Shown: positions 6,005-12,680 of the stretch, one piece after another | Layout of the letters: every line of letters begins with the position of its first letter | Position numbering within the stretch: position 1 is the first letter of the stretch | Virus record (IMG/VR): IMGVR_UViG_3300008117_000424 | Span: 1 to 21,253 of that record | From: a virus | Reading direction: 5' to 3' (one strand) | DNA length: 21,253 bases | Position numbers and translations under genes: made by a program | Notes under the pieces: model-generated | Told to the model about the DNA's origin: nothing | Databases searched by the model: none | Seen by the model: only the letters and a program-made list of their open reading frames with translations

Positions 6005-6931
6005 CTACACTCTTTTCATCATCTTGTGCACCTTGGCCTTGCTGATGATGCCCAGGTGCGATGACACGTCCTCCCTCCCAAAGGAAAGAACGTAGTCGTC
6101 TCCGTAAGCAATGAAACCGGCGACGAACTCAATGGCGGGCGCAACAAGATGAAACGGCTCGCTCTTCTCAACGATCCATCCGTCTGTGTCAAATCGCACA
6201 AAGACATGTTCATAGATCTTTTGAACGTTGTCAACGGTCATGAAGCGAGAGGGGATGTACTGCATCTTCTTCGTCGTGCGCAGCGTATGCATAACTCCAA
6301 GATATGTTCCGTCGCTCATCTCGACAAGGTGAGCGTTTCCACGAAGAGCGGATGTCTCCTTGTTATCGCGAAGACGATGAATAACCCTGTCACCCTTGAC
6401 GATTCCGTTTCCATCGTAGATGTAGTCAAAGTTCTTTGGCTTGTTACCCGCGGTCATCCAATTCTTCTCCGGGCGACGAGACTCAAAGCCCGGAATGATC
6501 TCTACCTTCTCTGCCTTCGTTGCTTTCTTGTCTAGATGCACGATGCAGTTGCGGGCGACCGGTATGCGTTTCTCCATAGCGACGCCTGTAAGAAGCCATC
6601 TCTTGTCGCGCCACAAAAGCTTGGGATCCTCAACGCCGCGACTGAAGTCCGTTCCGCACTGACTGAAATCGATCTGTCTCAGGTTCTCTAAGGTAAAAGT
6701 TTCGCTGAGCTCGGCAAACCACACTCTGTTCCTGATTGGACCACCGACGGTGACGTGTAGCTCGCCGTGAGGCAGAATGACGTAGTTGCTTGATCGGATT
6801 GCTACGGCTAATGAACCAGAGTCCGATACGCCAATAGAGGGATTGAATGCGCTCCATGTCTTGTCATCCTTGTCTACTAGGCGACGAAGATACTGAACCC
6901 GTCCACCGAGCTCATCAAACGTAGAAACCAA
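6005..6931 (-). CDS. GH130-like five-bladed beta-propeller protein
   Basis: A 308-aa protein resembling the glycosidase/mannoside phosphorylase (GH130-like) propeller superfamily. It has FNPSIG (29-34), RGVEDPKLLW (about 99-108), KNWMTAGNK in the middle, and a C-terminal blade EFVAGFIAYGDDYVLSFGRE. The last resembles propellers found with glycosyltransferases. There is no signal peptide. No ATG is available; the TTG at 6931 is preferred over the TTG at 6949 because AGAGG lies 7 nt upstream. It overlaps the upstream methyltransferase by 17 nt. The likely job is binding or processing a sugar on a surface glycan, but substrate and catalytic activity are unknown. It could also be a non-catalytic sugar binder. 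Confidence 0.7.
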   Translation of the reverse strand: MVSTFDELGGRVQYLRRLVDKDDKTWSAFNPSIGVSDSGSLAVAIRSSNYVILPHGELHVTVGGPIRNRVWFAELSETFTLENLRQIDFSQCGTDFSRGVEDPKLLWRDKRWLLTGVAMEKRIPVARNCIVHLDKKATKAEKVEIIPGFESRRPEKNWMTAGNKPKNFDYIYDGNGIVKGDRVIHRLRDNKETSALRGNAHLVEMSDGTYLGVMHTLRTTKKMQYIPSRFMTVDNVQKIYEHVFVRFDTDGWIVEKSEPFHLVAPAIEFVAGFIAYGDDYVLSFGREDVSSHLGIISKAKVHKMMKRV

Positions 6932-7700
6932 CGGGGAACCTCTCGACAACGTCGGAGTGTTTCTTCACCTGAGCGATGATGTTGTCACCGGTGTTCTTGA
7001 TGTCAAAGCCCGCTGCAATCAACCTGTCAACCGTGTCAGGCACGGCGTCCTCAAAGAGGTCCTCCGTCCACACCCTGCCCCGATACCCGGCGTACTTGAG
7101 CAGTGCCTCGAGCGACAGCGCCGTGTACTCATAGTTGTGGCGATGATACTCGCGCGTCTTATGATACGCCATGAAGAAATACGGCTCAAGTCCACGCACG
7201 ATCTTGTGCAAACCACGCGAGCTTGCAACGTTAGGCGTCGTTAGAAATAGTGATCCGTCATACCTTGTAACTCGATTGATCTCTTGAAGCATGAACATCG
7301 GATCAATCTCCATATGCTCAAGAACCTCGCAGCAGACAACGTAGTCATAGGTGTTGTTATCTGCCGGGATCGGTCGATTCTCAAGATCGACGCTCATCGC
7401 GTTGACGGTCATCTTTTTCTGATTGATCTCGACGGTCTTGAAAAAGACCGACGGCATACTTCTGTCGAAGTGCGTCACGTCCACGGTGACGTCGGGGAGC
7501 AGCGCCTTGAGCGCAAGCGGAATGAATCCAGTGGTGCCAATCTCAAGAATGCGACCCTCTGGCTTGGAGTCCACAATCAACTGAACGGATCGCGCCAGCC
7601 TCGCCTTGTGCCCCCGGTGGTAGTCGTCCGCGCCTTGCAAAAGCCCGGACACAACCTCCTTCACCTCATCCGACACGTTCTCGTAGGGAAACGACTTCAT
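6915..7700 (-). CDS. Class I SAM-dependent methyltransferase
   Basis: A 261-aa protein with the Rossmann methyltransferase signatures: motif I RILEIGTTGF (50-59), D105 after the next strands, YDYVVCCEVLEH (118-129) and GSLFLTTPN (149-157). This is the Methyltransf_11/23-type fold common in glycan and natural-product gene sets. The ATG at 7700 is favoured because TATGAT ends 6 nt before it, giving a leaderless mRNA; a TTG at 7715 would be inside the promoter. The 3' end overlaps the propeller gene, suggesting shared work on a sugar or lipid-linked substrate. Substrate unknown. Confidence 0.85.
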   Translation of the reverse strand: MKSFPYENVSDEVKEVVSGLLQGADDYHRGHKARLARSVQLIVDSKPEGRILEIGTTGFIPLALKALLPDVTVDVTHFDRSMPSVFFKTVEINQKKMTVNAMSVDLENRPIPADNNTYDYVVCCEVLEHMEIDPMFMLQEINRVTRYDGSLFLTTPNVASSRGLHKIVRGLEPYFFMAYHKTREYHRHNYEYTALSLEALLKYAGYRGRVWTEDLFEDAVPDTVDRLIAAGFDIKNTGDNIIAQVKKHSDVVERFPVGFYV

Positions 7701-7706
7701 GGACCT

Positions 7707-7712
7707 ATCATA
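7707..7712 (-). promoter_or_regulatory. -10 box for the methyltransferase-propeller unit
   Basis: The minus strand reads TATGAT-AGGTCC-ATG, again with 6 nt to the start and no ribosome site, so probably leaderless. The -35 zone falls near 7730-7735, the same bases as for the divergent endolysin promoter. Confidence 0.5.
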
Positions 7713-7752
7713 CAATACCTGCGGCGGAAAAATAGCACTTTGATTGATGGAC

Positions 7753-7758
7753 TATAAT
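7753..7758 (+). promoter_or_regulatory. -10 box for the endolysin cassette
   Basis: A perfect TATAAT on the plus strand. Predicted start near 7765 with a ~40-nt leader before the ATG at 7805. No recognisable -35; its place overlaps that of the divergent methyltransferase promoter. Confidence 0.5.
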
Positions 7759-7804
7759 GAAGCCCAAGTGCCAACAACGGCCTCCAAGCACAAGGGTGAT
7801 CTCA

Positions 7805-8635
7805 ATGCCTCGTACATACACTGGAAACTCCGACGCCAGAAAGAACGGCTCGACCCGTCCCGGACTGAAGAAGTTCATGGACCTCGCGATGAAGCGCTGG
7901 GGGTTCACGAACCTCGGCGCGTACAACTACCGCGTCATGAACAATCCCAAGGCGAAGGCTGACCCCACCAACCCTAAGTCTCTTAGCGTTCACTCCACAG
8001 GTCGCGCGTGCGACCTTGGCTACAAGGATCGCAAGGCAGCGGAGCAGGCGTGGGAGTGGATGCTCGCCAACGCTGCTGCGCTCGGCATCGAGGAGATTCA
8101 CGACTACGCGTTTGATCCCGACGGCGGCGGCCCCGGCAAGCCTTGGGGTCGCGGCTTCCGCTGCTCACGCGGCGAGGGCGCACGCGGCGTAAAGATCTAC
8201 GACGAGAAGGTAAACGCCGGAACTCCTGGTGGCAAGTGGCTGCACTTTGAACTCTCTCCCGAGATGGCTGACAACCCGGCAAAGCTCGAGGCAGCGTGGA
8301 ACAAGATCGCCCCGCCCGCCGCCGTTGCCGCGACAAAGCCCGTGCTCATCAAGCCCAACCCCGCGACAGCGAAGAGCACCGGCGGACGCCCTGCGCCCAC
8401 TCCGGCACCTGCCGCTCCCAAGCCTGCCCCGGCCGCCGCGGACAAGTTTCCTGGTGACATCAAGAAGGGCGCCAAGGGCGCCGCTGTGAAGAAGGTGCAG
8501 CAGAAGATTGGCGCGACTGTTGACGGCGACTACGGCGCCAAGACAGAGGCCGCTGTCAAGGCTTGGCAGAAGAAGAACAAGATCAAGGAAACAGGAGTCG
8601 TTGATGCGGCGACCTGGAAGAAGCTGTTTGGCTGA
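7805..8635 (+). CDS. Endolysin: M15-like peptidase plus peptidoglycan-binding domain
   Basis: A 276-aa modular lysin. The N-terminal part has SVHSTGRACDLGY (H63, D70) and KWLHFEL (H147), which match the zinc-ligand layout of M15/VanY-like peptidases that cut peptidoglycan stem peptides. A Pro/Ala-rich linker (about 169-212) leads to a PG_binding_1 domain (about 216-275) with GAKGAAVKKVQQKIG and AVKAWQKKN. There is no signal peptide, so export would need a holin. The ATG at 7805 follows AAGGGTGAT; an in-frame ATG at 7757 lies inside the -10 box and is rejected. It is the first gene of a plus-strand lysis cassette. The exact bond cut is unproven. Confidence 0.85.
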   Translation: MPRTYTGNSDARKNGSTRPGLKKFMDLAMKRWGFTNLGAYNYRVMNNPKAKADPTNPKSLSVHSTGRACDLGYKDRKAAEQAWEWMLANAAALGIEEIHDYAFDPDGGGPGKPWGRGFRCSRGEGARGVKIYDEKVNAGTPGGKWLHFELSPEMADNPAKLEAAWNKIAPPAAVAATKPVLIKPNPATAKSTGGRPAPTPAPAAPKPAPAAADKFPGDIKKGAKGAAVKKVQQKIGATVDGDYGAKTEAAVKAWQKKNKIKETGVVDAATWKKLFG

Positions 8636-8640
8636 CGGCC

Positions 8641-8892
8641 GTGAATGAGATTGTAGTTGCCCTCATCGGTACGGCCGGACTCGTGCTCGTCGCGCTGATT
8701 GAAACCACCCGCCGGGTCAGTAAGAAGACCCTAGAGGAGAACCGACTTGACCATGCCGTCGTCATGGACAAGATTGATGATCTAGGGAAGAATCTTGGCC
8801 GATCGATTGACCGCGTCGAGAAGTCGGCCCTGCGGACCGAAAAGAAACTCGACCAGCACATCAACGATCACCTAACCGGTAAAATTGACTAG
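8641..8892 (+). CDS. Holin-like membrane protein with coiled coil (DUF2746-like)
   Basis: An 83-aa protein beginning at GTG, 5 nt after the endolysin stop. One N-terminal transmembrane helix (about residues 3-21) is followed by a long charged helix ending DQHINDHLTGKID. The layout resembles DUF2746-type proteins next to lysins in actinophages, which are candidate holins or holin partners. The position directly after the endolysin supports this. A second holin candidate is at 2560-2805. Confidence 0.72.
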   Translation: MNEIVVALIGTAGLVLVALIETTRRVSKKTLEENRLDHAVVMDKIDDLGKNLGRSIDRVEKSALRTEKKLDQHINDHLTGKID

Positions 8893-8911
8893 GTAGGAGG
8901 GAGAGGGCAAC

Positions 8912-9145
8912 ATGGGAAAGAAGAAGAAGAGCAGCGGGCAGCGAGCTGGCTTTAGGACTCGCGTCAATCCGCTAACCGGCGAGGTCGAGCAGATCCCCGG
9001 AACACGCTCCGGCAAGAAGCGCACCCGTCTCCCGTTCGGTCACCCGCTTCGCACCCACGATCTCAACCCTCCCGGGTCTCGCAAGAAGCGACATGAGGAG
9101 CTCATGAATCGCAACAAGAAAGCGGACACACCCAAGTCTAAGTGA
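8912..9145 (+). CDS. Very basic small protein, unknown function
   Basis: A 77-aa protein with a strongly basic composition: MGKKKKSSGQRAGFRTRVNP at the start, SGKKRTRLPFG, and a basic C-terminus. It has no hydrophobic segment and is probably disordered. A strong AGGAGGGAGAGGG site precedes the ATG. It closes the lysis cassette ahead of a hairpin. It could bind nucleic acid, lipoteichoic or other acidic polymers, or be a minor structural protein; nothing decides between these. Confidence 0.65.
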   Translation: MGKKKKSSGQRAGFRTRVNPLTGEVEQIPGTRSGKKRTRLPFGHPLRTHDLNPPGSRKKRHEELMNRNKKADTPKSK

Positions 9146-9250
9146 CACACGAGCGTATTGGCCACCTTCGTCGCATCTAGAGTCTGAAAGGAAAATAACT
9201 GCGGCGAAAAAGTTCAATTCAGTGTAGCAAGATCTAAGCGCTACCTTAGG

Positions 9251-9292
9251 GGGATGTCCCCGCCGCTCGGAGGTGACGGCGGGGCATCTCCC
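9251..9292. terminator. Strong hairpin between convergent genes
   Basis: GGGATG-T-CCCCGCCG pairs with CGGCGGGG-CATC-T-CCC across an 11-base loop, giving an 8-bp GC core plus outer pairs with single-base bulges. It lies between the end of the lysis cassette and the end of the Rpf-like gene, so it can serve both strands. It lacks a clear U-tract. The rest of 9146-9301 shows nothing convincing. Confidence 0.65.
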
Positions 9293-9301
9293 TCTTGTGG
9301 G

Positions 9302-10372
9302 CTATCTTGTCTCGGCCTGCGGGCCCCAGTTGTTCATTCGCTCATTGGTGTTGAGCGTGATCCACGCGACGACCCTAACGTTGCTCTTCGGGTCGTGTAG
9401 GTCAGCCTCTGTCAGCCCAAGCTCAGTCATCGCGCCCCTCGACTTTGCAGGGTCGATGTCAAACAAACCGTGACCGCCATCGTTGTCCTCGTAGCCTGTG
9501 TCGCATCGCGACTCAAGCCACGCGATGTGCGAAAACATCTCAACCGGTAGGCCGTACTGATAAAGCAGCGGCTCGATGTCTGGGCAGTAGAGCTCCTGAT
9601 TCTTGGGCAGGCTTACAGCAAACTTGGTAGGCTGCTTCGACTTACCCACGGTTCCCTTGACGCATCCCCAGCCGTTGTAGCCGATGCCTTCGCGACTCCA
9701 TACATACTGACGCGGAACGCCTTTCTGCTTCGCAAAGTCAGCCGGTCGGGTCACGACGGTCTCCCACCCAGTTATTGCAATGCGGTTGGCAACGACTACC
9801 TGCTCAAGCTTGGGAGCCTCGTCAGGTCGTGGAGCAAACTCCTCTCCACCCCAGCGCTCCCAGGTCCCCATCTGCCCACCGAGGACGCCATTGGCAAACG
9901 TACCGTTGGTCATGATGCCAAGTCCGCCGGCGAAGCGCCCGCCGTTCTGCCAGTTGCCGAGCGGGTGGGTGAGGTCGTTGCGCGTCTCGCAGTATGCGAC
10001 CTTGTCCCAGTACTTGTAGGTGACGCCCATCTTGAACTCGTAGCGGTAGGTCGGCCCGACGTCGGGGTTGCCGACGATCGCGTAGTCGGCCGGCAGGGGC
10101 GGATTCTCAACCACGTTGTCTGGGCCAATCTCAACGATCCCTCCACTCAAAGCCGGGATGGCGTCGCGGATTCCGTACCCCAGCGCGATGGTCGGCTGGA
10201 GGATCGCCATAAGAAGAATGGCGGCGATCGTGTGGTTGATCTTTTTCAATAGCTGCGCGCGACGCTTTAGGTGCTGCTCGAAGGCCTTCTTTGACATCCT
10301 GCCCTCTGGGATGCTGAGTTGATAACGAAGTGTACTTATATAATTGTTGATTGTTGAAATGAGCTTACGCAT
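9302..10372 (-). CDS. Rpf-like lytic transglycosylase with a second lysozyme-like domain
   Basis: A 356-aa protein. A basic N-terminus and one hydrophobic segment (about 46-65) suggest a signal or membrane anchor. The central domain reads YWDKVAYCETRND (E129 as catalytic acid), FAGGLGIM, TWERWGG and EFAPRPDEAP, then VANRI, following the resuscitation-promoting-factor/transglycosylase-like pattern WDxVAxCES. A C-terminal domain has HIAWLESRCD (E287) and GGHGLFDID, like a second SLT/lysozyme fold. The ATG at 10372 has AAAGGA at 5 nt; an ATG at 10297 is the alternative, since the extra 24 codons are AT-rich and could be promoter. It may be a virion-associated wall enzyme rather than a second lysin. 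Confidence 0.8.
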   Translation of the reverse strand: MRKLISTINNYISTLRYQLSIPEGRMSKKAFEQHLKRRAQLLKKINHTIAAILLMAILQPTIALGYGIRDAIPALSGGIVEIGPDNVVENPPLPADYAIVGNPDVGPTYRYEFKMGVTYKYWDKVAYCETRNDLTHPLGNWQNGGRFAGGLGIMTNGTFANGVLGGQMGTWERWGGEEFAPRPDEAPKLEQVVVANRIAITGWETVVTRPADFAKQKGVPRQYVWSREGIGYNGWGCVKGTVGKSKQPTKFAVSLPKNQELYCPDIEPLLYQYGLPVEMFSHIAWLESRCDTGYEDNDGGHGLFDIDPAKSRGAMTELGLTEADLHDPKSNVRVVAWITLNTNERMNNWGPQAETR

Positions 10373-10455
10373 AAAAATCCTTTGTTCGGCGGATAGGACG
10401 GAAAGGCGCATATGACAATGTCGCGCCTATCGGCGAATGTGGCGTGACGGTCTCT

Positions 10456-10671
10456 TTAGATCAGATCCGAGAGACCGATGACTTCAGCGGTACAGTGAGC
10501 GAGCGGTTTATGTCTGCTACTGTGGCGGTTGTCGCTACCTTTTGATGAGAGCTTTACCTGTACCACTAGAGTGGTACTGGGAGGCTCCTTAGGCTCGCGG
10601 GGGAGTCTCTTTGTCTTTTGCACTGCCGGGCTTGCACCGGCTGCAGCGTGCCTTGAACTTAGTAGTTTCAT
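10456..10671 (-). CDS. Small basic protein, unknown function
   Basis: A 71-aa frame, MKLLSSRHAAAGASPAVQKT and onward, rich in Ser, Lys, Arg and Pro, probably largely disordered. The ATG has AGGAG 8 nt upstream and a TATAAT 42 nt upstream, which is better initiation context than its odd composition would suggest. It precedes the transglycosylase on the same strand. A perfect 18-bp inverted repeat lies inside it, so the stretch may instead be a regulatory or recombination region. Confidence 0.45.
   Translation of the reverse strand: MKLLSSRHAAAGASPAVQKTKRLPREPKEPPSTTLVVQVKLSSKGSDNRHSSRHKPLAHCTAEVIGLSDLI
10560..10577. repeat. Perfect 18-bp inverted repeat with a 2-bp centre
   Basis: GTACCACT-AG-AGTGGTAC has 8-bp perfect arms around a two-base centre. 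Serine recombinase crossover sites have this geometry, and such a recombinase is encoded 1.3 kb away. It could equally be a repressor site or an mRNA hairpin. Confidence 0.4.
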
Positions 10672-10871
10672 TCTCAGTCTCCTCGGTTGACACCTTTGGT
10701 GGCTGCTACAACGATTATACCTGGCTTCGCCCGAGTAGACATCAACTACGATACCTGCGCGCGAAAGATTGCGGAAAAGTGCCCTCAAAAGCGGGTCTCC
10801 GCCGTATACATTTAACAATAACAGTTTATAAGAAGAAGTTGTACATTATCCCTAGAAAGGACCTGGTTCCA
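10672..10871. promoter_or_regulatory. Divergent spacer between small ORF and FkbM gene
   Basis: A 200-bp region with TATAAT on the minus strand at 10714-10719 for the gene starting at 10671. Further right, AT-rich sequence (10805-10850) precedes the FkbM start and may hold its promoter. An open frame continues across it on the plus strand, but no ribosome site supports an earlier start. Confidence 0.4.
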
Positions 10872-11849
10872 GTGGAAACAAGCAAACTCAAGACAAAAGT
10901 CTCAGCAGCGGATTGGCCCGTTGGTTTGTACCCAATGTCGGTCCGTCTGCGTGATTCTCGCGGTCGATATATGAACGGGGCCCAAGTTTCAATCTCACCG
11001 ATGCCTCCGTCAACCCTGATCTACGAGACACGCGAACCGGCAACCGTCGAGACGATGCAGCTTGGTCGGCAGGAGTCTCAGATGAATCTCCTGATACCAG
11101 CCGGCGTCTACGACGTCACCTTCAAGAAGGGCGACGAGACATCGAGCACATCGGTGACGGTCAACGACCAGATAGCCTCGACCACGTCGCAGACCTGGAA
11201 GGACGGCAAGCCTTTCTACTTCCGAGACCTCAACTGGGATCGGTACATCATCAAGGAGAACGCCTACAACGACCTCAAGGTTGTCTCGGGCGACGTGGCT
11301 CTGGACATCGGCGGTCACATTGGGACCTTCAGCCGTCTGGCTCTCTACAGGGGAGCGTCGGTCGTCGCCATCGAACCCGACCTCTACAACAACCGTCTGC
11401 TGACGATGAACGTCGCTGAGTACCCCGGCAAGTACGAGGTCATCAGAGCTGCCGTTGTGGCCGATGACTCAGACTTTGCTGCGGCTGGCGTCGCCTCACT
11501 TTGGGTCGACGCGGACGGCAGCGGCGACTCGTCGCGGACGGCTCTTCACTCGCTCTATCGCACCCGCGGCTCCCGCCTCCCCGTCGAGGTTCCGACTGTG
11601 ACTTGGTCGGAAGCGCTCAAGAGCTGCTCGCCCACCGTTCTCAAGGTCGACGTGGAAGGCGCCGAGCTGACCTACGACTGGTCGGCCTTGTCCGTCTGCG
11701 ATAACCTCCGGACAATCGCGGTCGAGATCGAGAAGAAGAAGAACAAGGAAAGCGAAAGGCAGGTCATCTCGGACAGCATCGCCGCCCTCGGCTTTAAGAA
11801 GACGAAGGAGACAGTCGGCTGGGCGATTGTTCAGATGTGGAGTCGCTGA
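10872..11849 (+). CDS. FkbM-family methyltransferase with N-terminal beta-sandwich domain
   Basis: A 325-aa protein. Residues ~15-100 look like an Ig- or carboxypeptidase-regulatory-type beta domain (PVGLYPMSVRLRDSRGRYMN and, further on, LLIPAGVYDVTF). The C-terminal ~190 residues form an FkbM SAM methyltransferase: ALDIGGHIGTF (143-153), AIEPD (166-170) and LKVDVEGAEL (257-266). FkbM enzymes usually methylate sugar or polyketide hydroxyls. The GTG at 10872 has AAAGGA 10 nt upstream and is the most plausible start; the longer frame to 10611 runs over the divergent promoter. It is followed 4 nt later by the recombinase. The fusion suggests the enzyme works on or is held at a surface structure; the substrate is unknown. 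Confidence 0.78.
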   Translation: METSKLKTKVSAADWPVGLYPMSVRLRDSRGRYMNGAQVSISPMPPSTLIYETREPATVETMQLGRQESQMNLLIPAGVYDVTFKKGDETSSTSVTVNDQIASTTSQTWKDGKPFYFRDLNWDRYIIKENAYNDLKVVSGDVALDIGGHIGTFSRLALYRGASVVAIEPDLYNNRLLTMNVAEYPGKYEVIRAAVVADDSDFAAAGVASLWVDADGSGDSSRTALHSLYRTRGSRLPVEVPTVTWSEALKSCSPTVLKVDVEGAELTYDWSALSVCDNLRTIAVEIEKKKNKESERQVISDSIAALGFKKTKETVGWAIVQMWSR

Positions 11850-11853
11850 TCCC

Positions 11854-12555
11854 ATGGCCAAGAAGCCAAAGACAAAGCGGAAGGTTGCTTTGCTCTACAC
11901 TCGAGTCTCGACGACGATGCAGGTCAACGACGGTATGTCGCTTGGCGCCCAGGAGCGCGACCTCAAGCGGGCGGCCGAGAACGCTGGGTACGCCGACGAC
12001 GAGATCGAGCTTCTTCGCGAGGAGGGCAGGTCGGGCAAGTCAATCACCGGTCGCCCAGTTCTTCGAAACGCGCTCGAGCGACTAGACAGCGGAGACGCAG
12101 ACGCGATCTTCGTGACCAGGATCGACCGTCTGGCAAGATCGACCAAGGACTTTCTTAGCATCGTCGATCGAGCCAACACAAACGAGTGGCGCATCGTCAT
12201 GCTCGATCTCAACCTCGACACCGCGAGCTATCAGGGGCGCTTTGTCGTCACGATTATGTCGGCCCTGGCCGAGATGGAGCGGGCGATCATTGCCGAGCGT
12301 CAGAAGGACGTTCATCGTGACCGTCGCGAGAAGGGCAAGGAGTGGGGCGTAGACGTTGGGCCCAAGACAAAGGTTCCCGTCGAGACCCGCCGACGCATTC
12401 TCGAGCTTCGTGAGAAGGGCGTGTCATACGCAAAGATCGCCGACATGCTCAACGCCGACGGCGTTGCTCCGGTGCGCGGAGACAAGTGGCATGCCGGAAC
12501 GGTTCATCGTCTTGTCAACGGTCTCAAGGATAAGCGGCTAACCGACGAAACATAG
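11854..12555 (+). CDS. Small serine recombinase (resolvase/invertase type)
   Basis: A 233-aa protein with the resolvase catalytic domain: LLYTRVST (nucleophile S19, R17), GRSGKSITGRP (58-68) and IDRLARS (90-96). A helical region, SALAEMERAIIAERQ (136-150), follows. The C-terminal part RRILELREKGVSYAKIADML, then GDKWHAGTVHRLV, is a helix-turn-helix region like the start of the Recombinase (PF07508) domain. It is far shorter than large serine integrases (over 400 aa) and has no zinc ribbon, so a resolvase, DNA invertase or reduced integrase is likely. No attachment site could be proven. Start taken at the ATG; the ribosome site is weak. Confidence 0.88.
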   Translation: MAKKPKTKRKVALLYTRVSTTMQVNDGMSLGAQERDLKRAAENAGYADDEIELLREEGRSGKSITGRPVLRNALERLDSGDADAIFVTRIDRLARSTKDFLSIVDRANTNEWRIVMLDLNLDTASYQGRFVVTIMSALAEMERAIIAERQKDVHRDRREKGKEWGVDVGPKTKVPVETRRRILELREKGVSYAKIADMLNADGVAPVRGDKWHAGTVHRLVNGLKDKRLTDET

Positions 12556-12562
12556 TAGCGGA

Positions 12563-12586
12563 GCCGGGGCGCTCGCGCACCCCGGC
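12563..12586. terminator. GC-rich hairpin after the recombinase
   Basis: GCCGGGG pairs with CCCCGGC around a 10-base loop that can add two GC pairs. It lies between convergent genes, so it may stop transcription from both sides. No U-tract follows directly. Confidence 0.6.
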
Positions 12587-12626
12587 CCCAACAGATGCCT
12601 CTCTCCCATTGGCCCAAGACATCTTG

Positions 12627-12651
12627 CTGTGTTTATACTACACAGTCTTTT
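12627..12651 (+). terminator. Short hairpin with T-run, probable rho-independent terminator
   Basis: CTGTGT-TTATACT-ACACAG is followed by TCTTTT on the plus strand, giving a 6-bp stem and a T-rich tail. It lies 40 bp after the stronger GC hairpin and would back it up for readthrough from the recombinase. Confidence 0.5.
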
Positions 12652-12680
12652 GTACACACGGCCGCTTTTAGGCAAATCTT

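Noticed and set aside
10540-10640. tRNA-like hairpins
   Set aside because: The dyad and nearby GC stems cannot be arranged into acceptor, D, anticodon and T arms.
10611-10871. Upstream extension of the FkbM frame
   Set aside because: It crosses the promoter and start of the divergent gene and has no ribosome site; its residues do not resemble a domain.
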